From an uncultured Rhodospirillales bacterium (GTDB taxonomy: Bacteria; Pseudomonadota; Alphaproteobacteria; Acetobacterales; Acetobacteraceae): a DNA stretch of 33,107 nt. The notes under the pieces are model-generated. The model was given only the letters and a program-made list of their open reading frames with translations, was not told where the DNA came from and made no database searches. This document shows positions 20,221-28,256 of this stretch, one piece after another. A program made the position numbers and the translations under genes. Location: the NCBI GenBank assembly GCA_903893975.1, contig CAITOL010000032.1, positions 1-33,107 on the forward strand, written 5' to 3'. Each line of letters begins with the position of its first letter. Position 1 is the first letter of the stretch.

Positions 20221-22536
20221 CTAGTCGCGAAGTTTCTGCATGACCGCTTCGAGTTTGTTAAGCCTCGAATCGGGGGCCGGCGTACCAGGCTCAATCCGCA
20301 CCCGGTCGATGGAACCGGTGTATTTGAACGTCCCGCGATCGGCGTAGCGGTTCGACGTCCGTTGCCGCCGATCAAGCCCGACATCCATGCCTTCGCAATG
20401 AACGCCGAGTAGGGTTGGTGCCATGTCGGTCAGCGGCAAGGCTTCAGTGTCGTTGATCAGCACCCGCCCCTCGCCGCGCCGCTTGCCCAGTGCCCGGTAG
20501 TCGATCTCGATTTTCTGTCCGCCCGCCGCCATCGCCATGCCAGGGAATTCGAGCGGGTCCATCCAACGCTGGTAGACGAAAAACGCCTTGCCGGCCATGA
20601 CGTACAGGACCAGCCCGGAGAAGGCGTCGCCGAGGGTGAAAATCACCCCCTCCTGCCCCGGCTGCCAATCAAACCAGGCGGAGATTTTGAAACACCGGTC
20701 GCCGATCAATGGCGAGGCGATGATCCGGCTGACGGTCTGGCCACCAGGATAGAAATCGCGGGTCTGGTTGACGCTTTTTTCCAGGAACGCCGGGATGGTG
20801 ATCGCCCGCTCCAGCGCACGGTTGTCGAGCGGATAGACATAATTTGCCCAGGCCGCCTCGTCGAAGGCGGCGACCAGTTCGTCCACCTTTTCCGGATGCA
20901 GCTTTGCCAGGTCGTTGCACTCGGTGGGGTCATCGGCGAGGTTGAACAGCATCCAGTTGTCCAGAGTCTCGATCTTTCCGCCACGCATTTGCAACGAAAC
21001 TACTTTCCAGTCGCCCTTGATGTAGGCGCGGTTGGCTTCCAACTCGTAGTGCTGATCCACGCGGGCGGATGGCGCAGCGTTGGCCAGCATCGGCTTGAAG
21101 CTGACGCCGTCGGGCTTGCGGGTGGCGTAGCCGTTCACCGCATCCGGATGCGCGATACCGATGACATCCAGGATGGTCGGGGTGATGTCGGTGACATGCA
21201 CCCAGTCCCGACGGACGGCGCCACCGTCCTTGACGCTACCCGGCCAGTGCACGATCAACGGCACCCGAATGCCGCCATTCATCGGCGTGCGCTTGAAGTA
21301 GTAGAATGGCGTGTTGGAAACCTGCGCCCAGCCGGTGGGATAGGCGACCGCTGTGTCGTCGCGGCCGAGCCGGCCGGCCTCCAGCAGGTCATAGGCCTGT
21401 GCGAACTTGCCCGGGAACCCCTCGCGCTGTTCGATGTAGTTTGCCGTGCCGGTCAGCCCGCCAACAGCGCTGGCGCCATTGTCGGACGACAGGATCACCA
21501 TGGTGTTGTCGAGTTGGCCCGATTGTTTCAGGAACGCGATGAGGCGCCCGACATTCTGGTCGATATTGTCGACCACCGCAGCATAGATTTCCATATATTT
21601 GATGAACAGCGCTTGCTTGTCCGCCGGAAGATCGGCCCACGGCGCCACACCGGGCGGCATCGGGGCCAGTCGGTAATGCTCGTCGAGCAGGCCGATCGCC
21701 TGCTGGCGGGCGAAACGTGCGGCGCGCATCGCGTCCCAACCATCGGCGTATTTGCCGCGATACTTGTCCTGGTCGATATCCTTGGCCTGCAACGGCATGT
21801 GTGGCGCGTTGTAGGCGACATACATGAAGAACGGGCGGTCGGGCTCACTGGACTGATGTTCTTTCATCCAGCCGAGGGCGCGCGTGGTCCAGTCATCGGT
21901 GGCGAAATGGCCCTCGGCATACGCATCCACGTCGTGCACCTGGTTGCCGTCGTAGATCCGTTCCGGATGGAAATAGTTCGTTTCGGCATCCATGAAGCCG
22001 TAAAATTTCTCGAAACCCCGCTGTGTCGGCCAGGACGCCTTGTCCGCCCCCTCATGAACATTGTGATGCCATGTGTTGTGCCACTTGCCGACCATCATGG
22101 TCGAATAGCCATTTTCACGCAGGATTTCGGCCAGGGTCGGCGCGTCGGCGGATATCTCGGAGTTGTAGCCGGGATAGCCGGGATTGGCGTGCGCGATCCA
22201 GCCACAGCCGACCGAATGCGGGTTCTTGCCGGTCAGCAACGCCGCGCGTGCCGGGGAACACATCGGCACGGTCGTATAATTCATGAAACGCAGCCCGCCG
22301 GCAGCCAGCGCGTCGATATTCGGGGTGGAAATCTCGCTGCCGAAACATCCCAGATCGGAAAACCCGAGATCGTCGAGATAGATAATCAGCACGTTCGGCG
22401 CGCCGTTCGGAGCGTGCACCGGCTGCGGCCACCAGGGCTCGGATTCCTTCAGAACCCGACCGATCTTGCCTTGGAACAAGGCGCCGGGATCGCCGATCTT
22501 GAGCCCGGACGCGGCTTTTTTCTTGCTGTCATCCAT
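20221..22536 (-). CDS. Type I arylsulfatase (large AtsD-like form)
   Basis: Hydrolyses a sulfate ester, using a formylglycine made from cysteine. The protein is 771 residues from the ATG at 22536; the in-frame ATG at 22545 is an alternative, but an AGGA abuts it directly and sits 9 bases before the 22536 start. Visible are the metal-binding LDDLGFSD block, the sulfatase signature CSPARAALLTG (Cys at residue 93), MVGKWHN with the signature-2 lysine, and SSDNGAS with further metal ligands. After the sulfatase core is a C-terminal region of roughly 200 residues, as in 770-790 residue mycobacterial-type arylsulfatases. No signal peptide is seen, suggesting cytoplasmic action on an imported substrate. 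The formylglycine-generating enzyme is not in the window. It is third in a run with the mandelate-racemase-type and GMC genes. Confidence 0.92.
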   Translation of the reverse strand: MDDSKKKAASGLKIGDPGALFQGKIGRVLKESEPWWPQPVHAPNGAPNVLIIYLDDLGFSDLGCFGSEISTPNIDALAAGGLRFMNYTTVPMCSPARAALLTGKNPHSVGCGWIAHANPGYPGYNSEISADAPTLAEILRENGYSTMMVGKWHNTWHHNVHEGADKASWPTQRGFEKFYGFMDAETNYFHPERIYDGNQVHDVDAYAEGHFATDDWTTRALGWMKEHQSSEPDRPFFMYVAYNAPHMPLQAKDIDQDKYRGKYADGWDAMRAARFARQQAIGLLDEHYRLAPMPPGVAPWADLPADKQALFIKYMEIYAAVVDNIDQNVGRLIAFLKQSGQLDNTMVILSSDNGASAVGGLTGTANYIEQREGFPGKFAQAYDLLEAGRLGRDDTAVAYPTGWAQVSNTPFYYFKRTPMNGGIRVPLIVHWPGSVKDGGAVRRDWVHVTDITPTILDVIGIAHPDAVNGYATRKPDGVSFKPMLANAAPSARVDQHYELEANRAYIKGDWKVVSLQMRGGKIETLDNWMLFNLADDPTECNDLAKLHPEKVDELVAAFDEAAWANYVYPLDNRALERAITIPAFLEKSVNQTRDFYPGGQTVSRIIASPLIGDRCFKISAWFDWQPGQEGVIFTLGDAFSGLVLYVMAGKAFFVYQRWMDPLEFPGMAMAAGGQKIEIDYRALGKRRGEGRVLINDTEALPLTDMAPTLLGVHCEGMDVGLDRRQRTSNRYADRGTFKYTGSIDRVRIEPGTPAPDSRLNKLEAVMQKLRD

Positions 22537-22561
22537 GTCGGTCATTCCTATTTGTGGCAGA

Positions 22562-24184
22562 TCAGCGCGCAGCGTCGAGGGCGAACTGGGCCACTCGTTC
22601 GCCGGTCATGATGGCGGCGGCATTGGTGTTGGCGGCCGGCATGGTTGGAAAGATCGAGGCATCCGCGATCCGAATGCCGTCCAAGCCGTGCACCCGCAAT
22701 TGCGTATCAACCACGCTTTCGCCGGCGCGGCCCATGCGGCAGGTGGCGATCGGATGATAGACCGTGAGCCCGGTGCCCTTGGCGTAGGCCAACAATTCCT
22801 CGTCGCTGTCGATGTTCACGCCGGGGAACGTCTCGGAAACGATGTAGGGCGCGAAGGCCGGCTGGGCGGCAAGCCGGCGTGCCAGCCGCAACCCGGCGAC
22901 GGAAACCGCCTGGTCGTAGCTGTCGGACAGAAAATTGGTAAGGATATTCGGCTTGTCCCACGGCGAAGTGCCGGTGATATGCACCCGTCCGGTTGAACGC
23001 GGGTAAATCGCCCAATTAAGCAGCGAAATGCCCGAGACCTTATCGACGGGATAGCCAAGCTGGCCGCGTTTGGAAAAATCATTGCTGATCGCGTTAAGCT
23101 GCACCTTCAGGTCGGCACGATCGACCAGGTCGCTGGATCGCGTGGTCAGCTGACTGTTCATGGTGGACGTCCGCAGCCAGCCGCGGCGGAACAGCATGAA
23201 TTGCAACCCGGCGCGCATTTTCGGGATCAGCCCATGGGTGATGTCGTTCACCGTCAAGGCGCCTTTGGTGCGATAGGTCACCGCGCTGCGCAGGTGGTCG
23301 CGCATATTCTCGCCGACATGTGGCATATCGTGCCGCACATCGATCCCCAGCGCCTGCAGAACCTCCGGCCGGCCGACGCCAGAGCGTTCCAGCAAGGCGG
23401 GCGAATGGTAGGCGCCGGCGCAAACAATAACCTCCCGCGCCGCGCGCGCGACCTGGCGGTCCCCGTCGCGGCTGACATGCTCCACGCCAACCACCCGTCG
23501 GCCCTCGAAGATCAGCCGGTCCGCGCCGCGCCCGGTCATCACGTGCAGATTGGCGCGCCGCATGGCCGGCTTCAAATAGCCTTCATAGGTTGAAACGCGC
23601 CAACCGTTGCGGGTGTTGGTTTGCAGGTAGGTGTAGCCCTCGATATTGCCGTTGTTATAGTCGGCGGCAGCGGGAATGCCGAGTTGCCGGGCGCTTGCCA
23701 GGAAGGCGTCACCGAGCGCGTCGGGCTTGTTTTTCGTGATGGTGATCGGCCCATCCTGACCGCGATCCGCGGCATCGCCGGCCTTGTAGGTTTCGATCCG
23801 CTTAAAAAACGGCTGCACGTCGCGCCAGCCCCAGCCTTCGTTGCCAAGCTGGCGCCAGTGATCATATTCGCTGGCGTCCCCGATCGCCCAGATCATGCCG
23901 TTGATCGCGCTCGATCCGCCCAGCCCGAGACCGCGCGGGGAATAGACCATATGCCCGCCGAGCGATTTTTCCGGGCCGCTGACAAATCGCCAGCTCCATT
24001 TCGGGTTCGACACCAGTTTGACGACCGCCAGCGGCAGCCGGTGGTTGATGCTGTCGGTCTTTTCCCCCGGCTCTAGCAGCAACACCGTGTGCTTGCCGTT
24101 TTCCGACAACCGCGCCGCCGCGGCCGCGCCCGCCGATCCGGCGCCGACGACAATGAAGTCCCAAGTTTGCATGTCCGTCACCAT
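22562..24184 (-). CDS. GMC-family FAD oxidoreductase (alcohol/choline dehydrogenase-like)
   Basis: FAD-dependent oxidation of an alcohol to an aldehyde or ketone. The 540-residue protein starts with the dinucleotide-binding motif VVGAGSAGAAAAARLSE (GAGSAG at 14-19), contains the GMC signature blocks PRGLGLGGSSAINGMIW and GAYHSPALLERSGVG, and ends with the catalytic-histidine segment HPIATCRMG (His477) and PAANTNAAAIMTGERVA. Length is normal for bacterial GMC enzymes. A start at residue 5 (24172) is also possible. It overlaps the end of the upstream mandelate-racemase-type gene by 7 bases and is followed by the sulfatase after about 25 bases, so the three are probably co-transcribed. The substrate cannot be read from sequence. 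Confidence 0.92.
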   Translation of the reverse strand: MVTDMQTWDFIVVGAGSAGAAAAARLSENGKHTVLLLEPGEKTDSINHRLPLAVVKLVSNPKWSWRFVSGPEKSLGGHMVYSPRGLGLGGSSAINGMIWAIGDASEYDHWRQLGNEGWGWRDVQPFFKRIETYKAGDAADRGQDGPITITKNKPDALGDAFLASARQLGIPAAADYNNGNIEGYTYLQTNTRNGWRVSTYEGYLKPAMRRANLHVMTGRGADRLIFEGRRVVGVEHVSRDGDRQVARAAREVIVCAGAYHSPALLERSGVGRPEVLQALGIDVRHDMPHVGENMRDHLRSAVTYRTKGALTVNDITHGLIPKMRAGLQFMLFRRGWLRTSTMNSQLTTRSSDLVDRADLKVQLNAISNDFSKRGQLGYPVDKVSGISLLNWAIYPRSTGRVHITGTSPWDKPNILTNFLSDSYDQAVSVAGLRLARRLAAQPAFAPYIVSETFPGVNIDSDEELLAYAKGTGLTVYHPIATCRMGRAGESVVDTQLRVHGLDGIRIADASIFPTMPAANTNAAAIMTGERVAQFALDAAR

Positions 24185-25296
24185 TCCGGGGTTGCAACGC
24201 GATAGCGTAGGAGTTGCTGCATGTCGATCTCCACACCCAGGCCGGGCGTGTCACCAAGGTCGAGCCTGCCGTCGCGGATTTCATGCTGCACGAAATCGTC
24301 GCGCGCCGGGTTGTATTCGATGCCGTATTCCAGCGCGCCGTCCGGCGAATTGCTGGCGGCCAGCAGATGCGCCGAGGCGAGCAGGCCGGGCGCGCCGGAG
24401 AAAATATGCGGACAAAAGCGCAAGCCCGCGGCGATGATGCGCTCGGCCATCGGCAGCGCACCGGAAAACCCGCCCCATTTGCACATGTCCGGCTGGATCA
24501 CGCCATAGGCGCCGGAGCCGATCGCGGCCTCAAACATTTCCGCCGTCAGCATGTTCTCGCCGCCGGCAATCCTGGTCGGCGCGGCCCGCGCCAACGCGCG
24601 CCAGGCGTCCAGCGGCGCATCAACCGGAATGGCTTCCTCCAGAAACGCCAGCCGCACATCGGTAAACCGCTTGGACCATTCCGCCGCCCGGTCGACCGGC
24701 CATGACTGGTTGGCATCGGCCATCAACGCCATATCGTCGCCGATCTGTTTGCGCGCCGCCACATAAGCCCCGATATGATCGGCGACATCGCCCCAGACGC
24801 GTAGCTTGAAGCCGCGGAAGCCACGCTGCATGGCTTTCTCGATCAGCGGGCCGGCGCCATGCGAACGTCCGAGGCTGGCATAGGTGTTGACGCTGCCGCT
24901 GTTGCCGCCAAGCAGCTTCCAGATCGGCTGCCGCGCGCGCTTGCCGACGATATCCCACAGCGCAATGTCGATGCCGGCGATCGCGGCCGCGAACGGCCCG
25001 GTTTCGCCGCTTTGCAGCCGCAGCACATTGGCGGTCGCCTGCATCGCATCCCATGCCGCGCGCGGCCCGGTGAAGGTCCGCGATTTCAGCAACGGTTCCA
25101 GCACGCGCTTGACCAGCACGGCGCGATGGAAGGCGCCGAACCGGGGGAAATTGCACCACACCTCGCCCCAGCCTTCCTCACCGGTCTGCGACGTGACGCG
25201 GATCAGCAGGGCGATCGTGCTGTCCACCATGCCCATCGGGGTTTTAACCGGCGCCCGCAGCGGGATACGAAGGATATATGGCTCGATCGCATCCAC
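24178..25296 (-). CDS. Mandelate racemase / muconate lactonizing enzyme family protein
   Basis: Enolase-superfamily enzyme, likely a dehydratase or racemase acting on a sugar acid or similar carboxylate, abstracting the alpha proton. From GTG at 25296 the protein has 372 residues, normal for the family. The barrel shows a KxR base motif (K164-L-R166), metal ligands D194 (MADANQSW), E220 (FLEEAIP) and E247 (IAGGENM), and the D270/H297 dyad (QPDMCKWGG, CPHIFSG). The GTG has GGAA 6 bases upstream. A much better ribosome site (GGAGGGAG) precedes an ATG at 25328, but that ATG is in another frame, so the start is uncertain and a one-base error or frameshift is possible. It is first of the probable operon with the GMC and sulfatase genes, divergent from the Crp/Fnr gene. 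Confidence 0.87.
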   Translation of the reverse strand: MDAIEPYILRIPLRAPVKTPMGMVDSTIALLIRVTSQTGEEGWGEVWCNFPRFGAFHRAVLVKRVLEPLLKSRTFTGPRAAWDAMQATANVLRLQSGETGPFAAAIAGIDIALWDIVGKRARQPIWKLLGGNSGSVNTYASLGRSHGAGPLIEKAMQRGFRGFKLRVWGDVADHIGAYVAARKQIGDDMALMADANQSWPVDRAAEWSKRFTDVRLAFLEEAIPVDAPLDAWRALARAAPTRIAGGENMLTAEMFEAAIGSGAYGVIQPDMCKWGGFSGALPMAERIIAAGLRFCPHIFSGAPGLLASAHLLAASNSPDGALEYGIEYNPARDDFVQHEIRDGRLDLGDTPGLGVEIDMQQLLRYRVATPEW

Positions 25297-25373
25297 CGCG
25301 ATTTCCGAGACAAATCTATTTGCGCCATTTTCAAGCTCCCTCCGGTCACACCGCGACCGCGACGCAGTTAGGG

Positions 25374-25393
25374 CAAACCGCCGCGCGTGTTTG
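25374..25393. promoter_or_regulatory. Inverted repeat CAAAC-N10-GTTTG between divergent genes
   Basis: CAAAC (25374-25378) and GTTTG (25389-25393) form a perfect 5+5 dyad with a 10-base centre, extended loosely by outer GG/CC pairs. It lies in the gap of about 146 bases between the enolase-superfamily gene and the Crp/Fnr gene, a natural place for an operator acting on both. It does not match the usual CRP (TGTGA-N6-TCACA) or FNR (TTGAT-N4-ATCAA) half sites. TTGACA at 25402-25407 could serve as a -35 hexamer, but I found no good -10. Confidence 0.35.
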
Positions 25394-25442
25394 TACCGAA
25401 GTTGACAATCGAACCACGGCGATCGCACGGTTGCCGCGTGTA

Positions 25443-26225
25443 ATGGCCGGACCGCACGGCCCTCGAAAATCTTTGCCGGAAAGGACCAGGCCGGTGTCGC
25501 GGTCGACAGATATCGGGCTTGCATGGCCAACCGCCAAACTTGCCGCGCTGTTGCGCGCCGGGGTGTGGCCCAATCTGTCCGACAACGCGGTTGCCGCACT
25601 CCGGTCCGTCGGGCGTTTCGTCGATATCCCGGAAGGCCGCCAGATTGCGTCCCGCGCCGAACCCATCGCGCGTTTGTATCTGGTGCTGACCGGAGCGGTG
25701 CGGCTGTGCATGCGCACATCCGACGACCGCGAATTCGTGGCCGCGCTGACCCAGCCAGGGAATCTCTGCTTTCTGGTCGCTTGTCTGGACGGCCGGTTAA
25801 GCCAGTACGACGCCTATGCCCAGATCCCGACGACGGCGCTGGCAGTCGGGGCGGGTGAACTGCGCGCGCTGATGCAGCAAAACGCCGAACTCCAGAACGC
25901 GGTGCTGATGTTGCTCTGCCGGCGGCTGCGGCAGTCCTTCAATGGGCTGGAGCAATTCGCGATGTGGACGCCACGCGCCCGACTGGCGGCCTGCCTGCTT
26001 GGTCTCGCCCGGTCAGGCGGACAATCGCAGGGCGAGGACAGCGAGATCACGTCGCATTTGCAGCAAGCCTCACTGGCGGCGATGATCGGCGTTTCCCGGC
26101 CGCGCACCAACAAGATGCTGAAGGCGCTGGAAGAGGCGGGGGTGCTGCGGCTGGGCTACGGGCGCATCACCATCCGCGATCCCGGCCGCTTGCGCGACGA
26201 ATTGGGGCTGCATCACCCAAGCTGA
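25443..26225 (+). CDS. Crp/Fnr-family transcriptional regulator
   Basis: The 260-residue protein has a cyclic-nucleotide-binding-type beta barrel at about 45-150 (FVDIPEGRQIASRAEPIARLYLVL, in two adjoining blocks), a dimerisation helix at about 145-175, and a Crp-type winged helix at about 178-240 with the recognition region ASLAAMIGVSRPRTNKMLKALEEAGVL. The cNMP-binding RxS signature is not evident, and there is no N-terminal cysteine cluster for an FNR-type iron-sulfur centre, so the effector is unknown. I chose the ATG at 25443; its ribosome site is weak and the true start may differ. It is divergent from the enolase/GMC/sulfatase genes and probably controls them. Its end overlaps that of the convergent E1-beta gene by 13 bases. 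Confidence 0.88.
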   Translation: MAGPHGPRKSLPERTRPVSRSTDIGLAWPTAKLAALLRAGVWPNLSDNAVAALRSVGRFVDIPEGRQIASRAEPIARLYLVLTGAVRLCMRTSDDREFVAALTQPGNLCFLVACLDGRLSQYDAYAQIPTTALAVGAGELRALMQQNAELQNAVLMLLCRRLRQSFNGLEQFAMWTPRARLAACLLGLARSGGQSQGEDSEITSHLQQASLAAMIGVSRPRTNKMLKALEEAGVLRLGYGRITIRDPGRLRDELGLHHPS

Positions 26226-27187
26226 CGACCGTTAACCAAGCCTAGTGCCGCCGCCACGATCGCAGGCGCCTGCACGCGAACCGCATCCTCCAGCGGCGGC
26301 GCATAGCCGATCGGGGCGCGCGGCGCGCCGAGCCGGCGGATGCGGGCAGTGATGTGTTCGGCGGCGGTGGCAGCGATTTCGGCCCCAAAGCCACCGGCCT
26401 GGACCGCCTCGTGGACAATCAGCAGCCGCCCGGTGCGTGCCGCGCTGGCCAGCACGGTTTCCTTATCCCACGGCCACAAAGTGCGCAGATCGATCAGTTC
26501 GGCCTTGACGCCCTGGCGGGCGAGAGTGGCGACCGCATCGGCGCAGACATGAACTTGCGCTGACCAGGACACGATGGTGAGGTCCGAGCCGGGCGTAACA
26601 ATCGCGGCCTGGCCAAACGGCAGCACATGGTCGCCATCCGGCACCTCGCCCTCAAGTGGCCACAAATGCTTGTGCTCCAGATACACCACCGGATCATCGC
26701 TACGGATCGCCGCCTTCAGCAGCGCCTTGTTATCGGCGGGGGTGGACGGACACACCACCACCAGGCCGGGAATATGCGCGTACCACGCTTCCAGCGACTG
26801 CGAATGCTGCGCGGCTGAGGAACGCCACATCCCCATCGGTTCACGCACCACCAACGGCACCCGAGTTTGCCCGCCAAACATGTAGCGCGCCTTGGCGGCC
26901 TGGTTGACCAGTTCATCGACCGCGCACAGGGCAAAGTCGGAAAAGCGCATTTCCACCACCGGCCGGGTGCCCATCATCGCCGCCCCGACCGCCGCGCCCA
27001 AAATGGCGGCTTCCGAAATCGGCGCGTCAGAAATCCGCTCCGGCCCGAATTCCTCCACCAGTCCGCGATATTGCGAGAAAACGCCGCCCCGGCCCAGATC
27101 CTCGCCCACCGCCCAAACCGTCGGGTCACGCCGCATTTCCTCGGCCAACGCCGCGCGGGCGGCATCCAGATACGTCATCATCGCCAT
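26213..27187 (-). CDS. E1-beta subunit of a 2-oxoacid / acetoin dehydrogenase
   Basis: Transketolase-like beta subunit that forms an alpha2-beta2 thiamine-diphosphate decarboxylase with the gene upstream. The 324-residue protein shows MTYLDAARAALAEEMRRDP at the start, VGEDLGRGGVFSQYRGL, RISDAPISEAAILGAAVGAA, and the C-terminal transketolase domain with LIDLRTLWPWDKETVLASA and GRLLIVHEAVQAGGFGAEI. These fit PdhB/AcoB/BkdB proteins; the acetoin type seems most likely but is not proven. The ATG at 27187 overlaps the E1-alpha stop by one base (TGATG), so the subunits should be made together. No E2 or E3 gene is in the window. Confidence 0.9.
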   Translation of the reverse strand: MAMMTYLDAARAALAEEMRRDPTVWAVGEDLGRGGVFSQYRGLVEEFGPERISDAPISEAAILGAAVGAAMMGTRPVVEMRFSDFALCAVDELVNQAAKARYMFGGQTRVPLVVREPMGMWRSSAAQHSQSLEAWYAHIPGLVVVCPSTPADNKALLKAAIRSDDPVVYLEHKHLWPLEGEVPDGDHVLPFGQAAIVTPGSDLTIVSWSAQVHVCADAVATLARQGVKAELIDLRTLWPWDKETVLASAARTGRLLIVHEAVQAGGFGAEIAATAAEHITARIRRLGAPRAPIGYAPPLEDAVRVQAPAIVAAALGLVNGRQLG

Positions 27188-28179
27188 CACACATGCTCCA
27201 GGCTGGGGGCGCCGGCATCTTGCACATCGGTAAACGCCACAGCCGGGTCCGGGAACGGCGCGGCTCGGGCGGCGAGGAACGCGGTGAGCATCTCCTGCTC
27301 CGCCGCCGCCCGGTCGGCCGCCAGGTCATCAGCACTCAGCCCCGCCTCGGCCAACACCGCAGCGGTGCGGGCAATTGGTTCCAGCGCCCGGGCGGCCGCA
27401 ACCTCGGCCGCTGGCCGGTAGGTCGCCGGGTCCGCCCCGGTATGCCCGGTCAGCCGATAGGTATGGGCGTGCAGAAAGCGCGGGCCGCCGCCGGCGCGGA
27501 TCTCCGCCACCAACCGGCGGGCCATACTGTCCACCGCCAGAATGTCGTTGCCATCCACCTCCTCAGCCATCAGGCCCATGGCGCGCGCCCGCACCGATGG
27601 CCCGCCGCCGGCCGTCATCGTCGCCGTGCGCGTAGTGGCGGCGAAGCCGTTATCCTCGCAGACGAACAGCACCGGCAAGCCGAACACCTGCGCCCAGTTC
27701 AGCCCCTCCAGAAATGGGCCACGATTGATCGCGCCATCGCCGAAAATGCAGCAGACCACCCGGTCCTCCCGCTTCAGCTTGATGGCATGCGCGGCGCCGG
27801 CGGCGATGACGATATTCGCCCCGACCACGCCGTTCGCCCCCAGCATGCCCACGCTGAAATCGGCGATGTGCATGGAGCCACCTTTGCCGCCGCAATTGCC
27901 GCCGATACGGCCAAACAACTCGCACAGCATCGCATCCGGGTTCGCGCCTTTCGCCAGCGTATGGCCATGCCCGCGATGGGTGGACAGCAGAATGTCATCC
28001 CGGCGCAAATTCCCCACCACGCCCACCGCCACCGCCTCCTGCCCGATGGAGGGGTGGATGGCGCCGAGCACGATCTTCTCATCAAGGCCGCGCAGCGCCG
28101 CTTCCTCCAACGCGCGGATGCGCCACATCATCCGATGCTGGTCGCGCAGGCGGGATAGGTCGAGATTAGGGATTGGCAT
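27187..28179 (-). CDS. E1-alpha subunit of a 2-oxoacid / acetoin dehydrogenase
   Basis: Thiamine-diphosphate-binding alpha subunit paired with the E1-beta gene downstream. The 330 residues include HPSIGQEAVAVG, the STHRGHGHTLAKG loop (about 66-78), GRIGGNCGGKGGSMHI and the TPP/magnesium motif from GDGA (147-150) through INRGPFLEGLN to EDN (N177), then HTYRLTGHTGADP, all typical of PdhA/AcoA. The substrate could be pyruvate, acetoin or a branched-chain oxoacid. The ATG at 28179 faces the GSHGG gene across 77 bases, suggesting a shared divergent control region. Confidence 0.91.
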   Translation of the reverse strand: MPIPNLDLSRLRDQHRMMWRIRALEEAALRGLDEKIVLGAIHPSIGQEAVAVGVVGNLRRDDILLSTHRGHGHTLAKGANPDAMLCELFGRIGGNCGGKGGSMHIADFSVGMLGANGVVGANIVIAAGAAHAIKLKREDRVVCCIFGDGAINRGPFLEGLNWAQVFGLPVLFVCEDNGFAATTRTATMTAGGGPSVRARAMGLMAEEVDGNDILAVDSMARRLVAEIRAGGGPRFLHAHTYRLTGHTGADPATYRPAAEVAAARALEPIARTAAVLAEAGLSADDLAADRAAAEQEMLTAFLAARAAPFPDPAVAFTDVQDAGAPSLEHV

Positions 28180-28256
28180 GGACGCCCTCTGGTTTCACCG
28201 TTGGAAGGTTGCTAGCACGGGCCAGCAATTTCGGTCCATGCGAGGGAGAGCCGCCA

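Noticed and set aside
20896-22611. 571-residue open frame on the plus strand
   Set aside because: It is antisense to the sulfatase gene, whose signature motifs are complete.
26213-28179. Labelling the E1 genes as pyruvate dehydrogenase pdhA/pdhB
   Set aside because: No E2/E3 genes are next to them and the sequence alone does not separate pyruvate from acetoin or branched-chain types.
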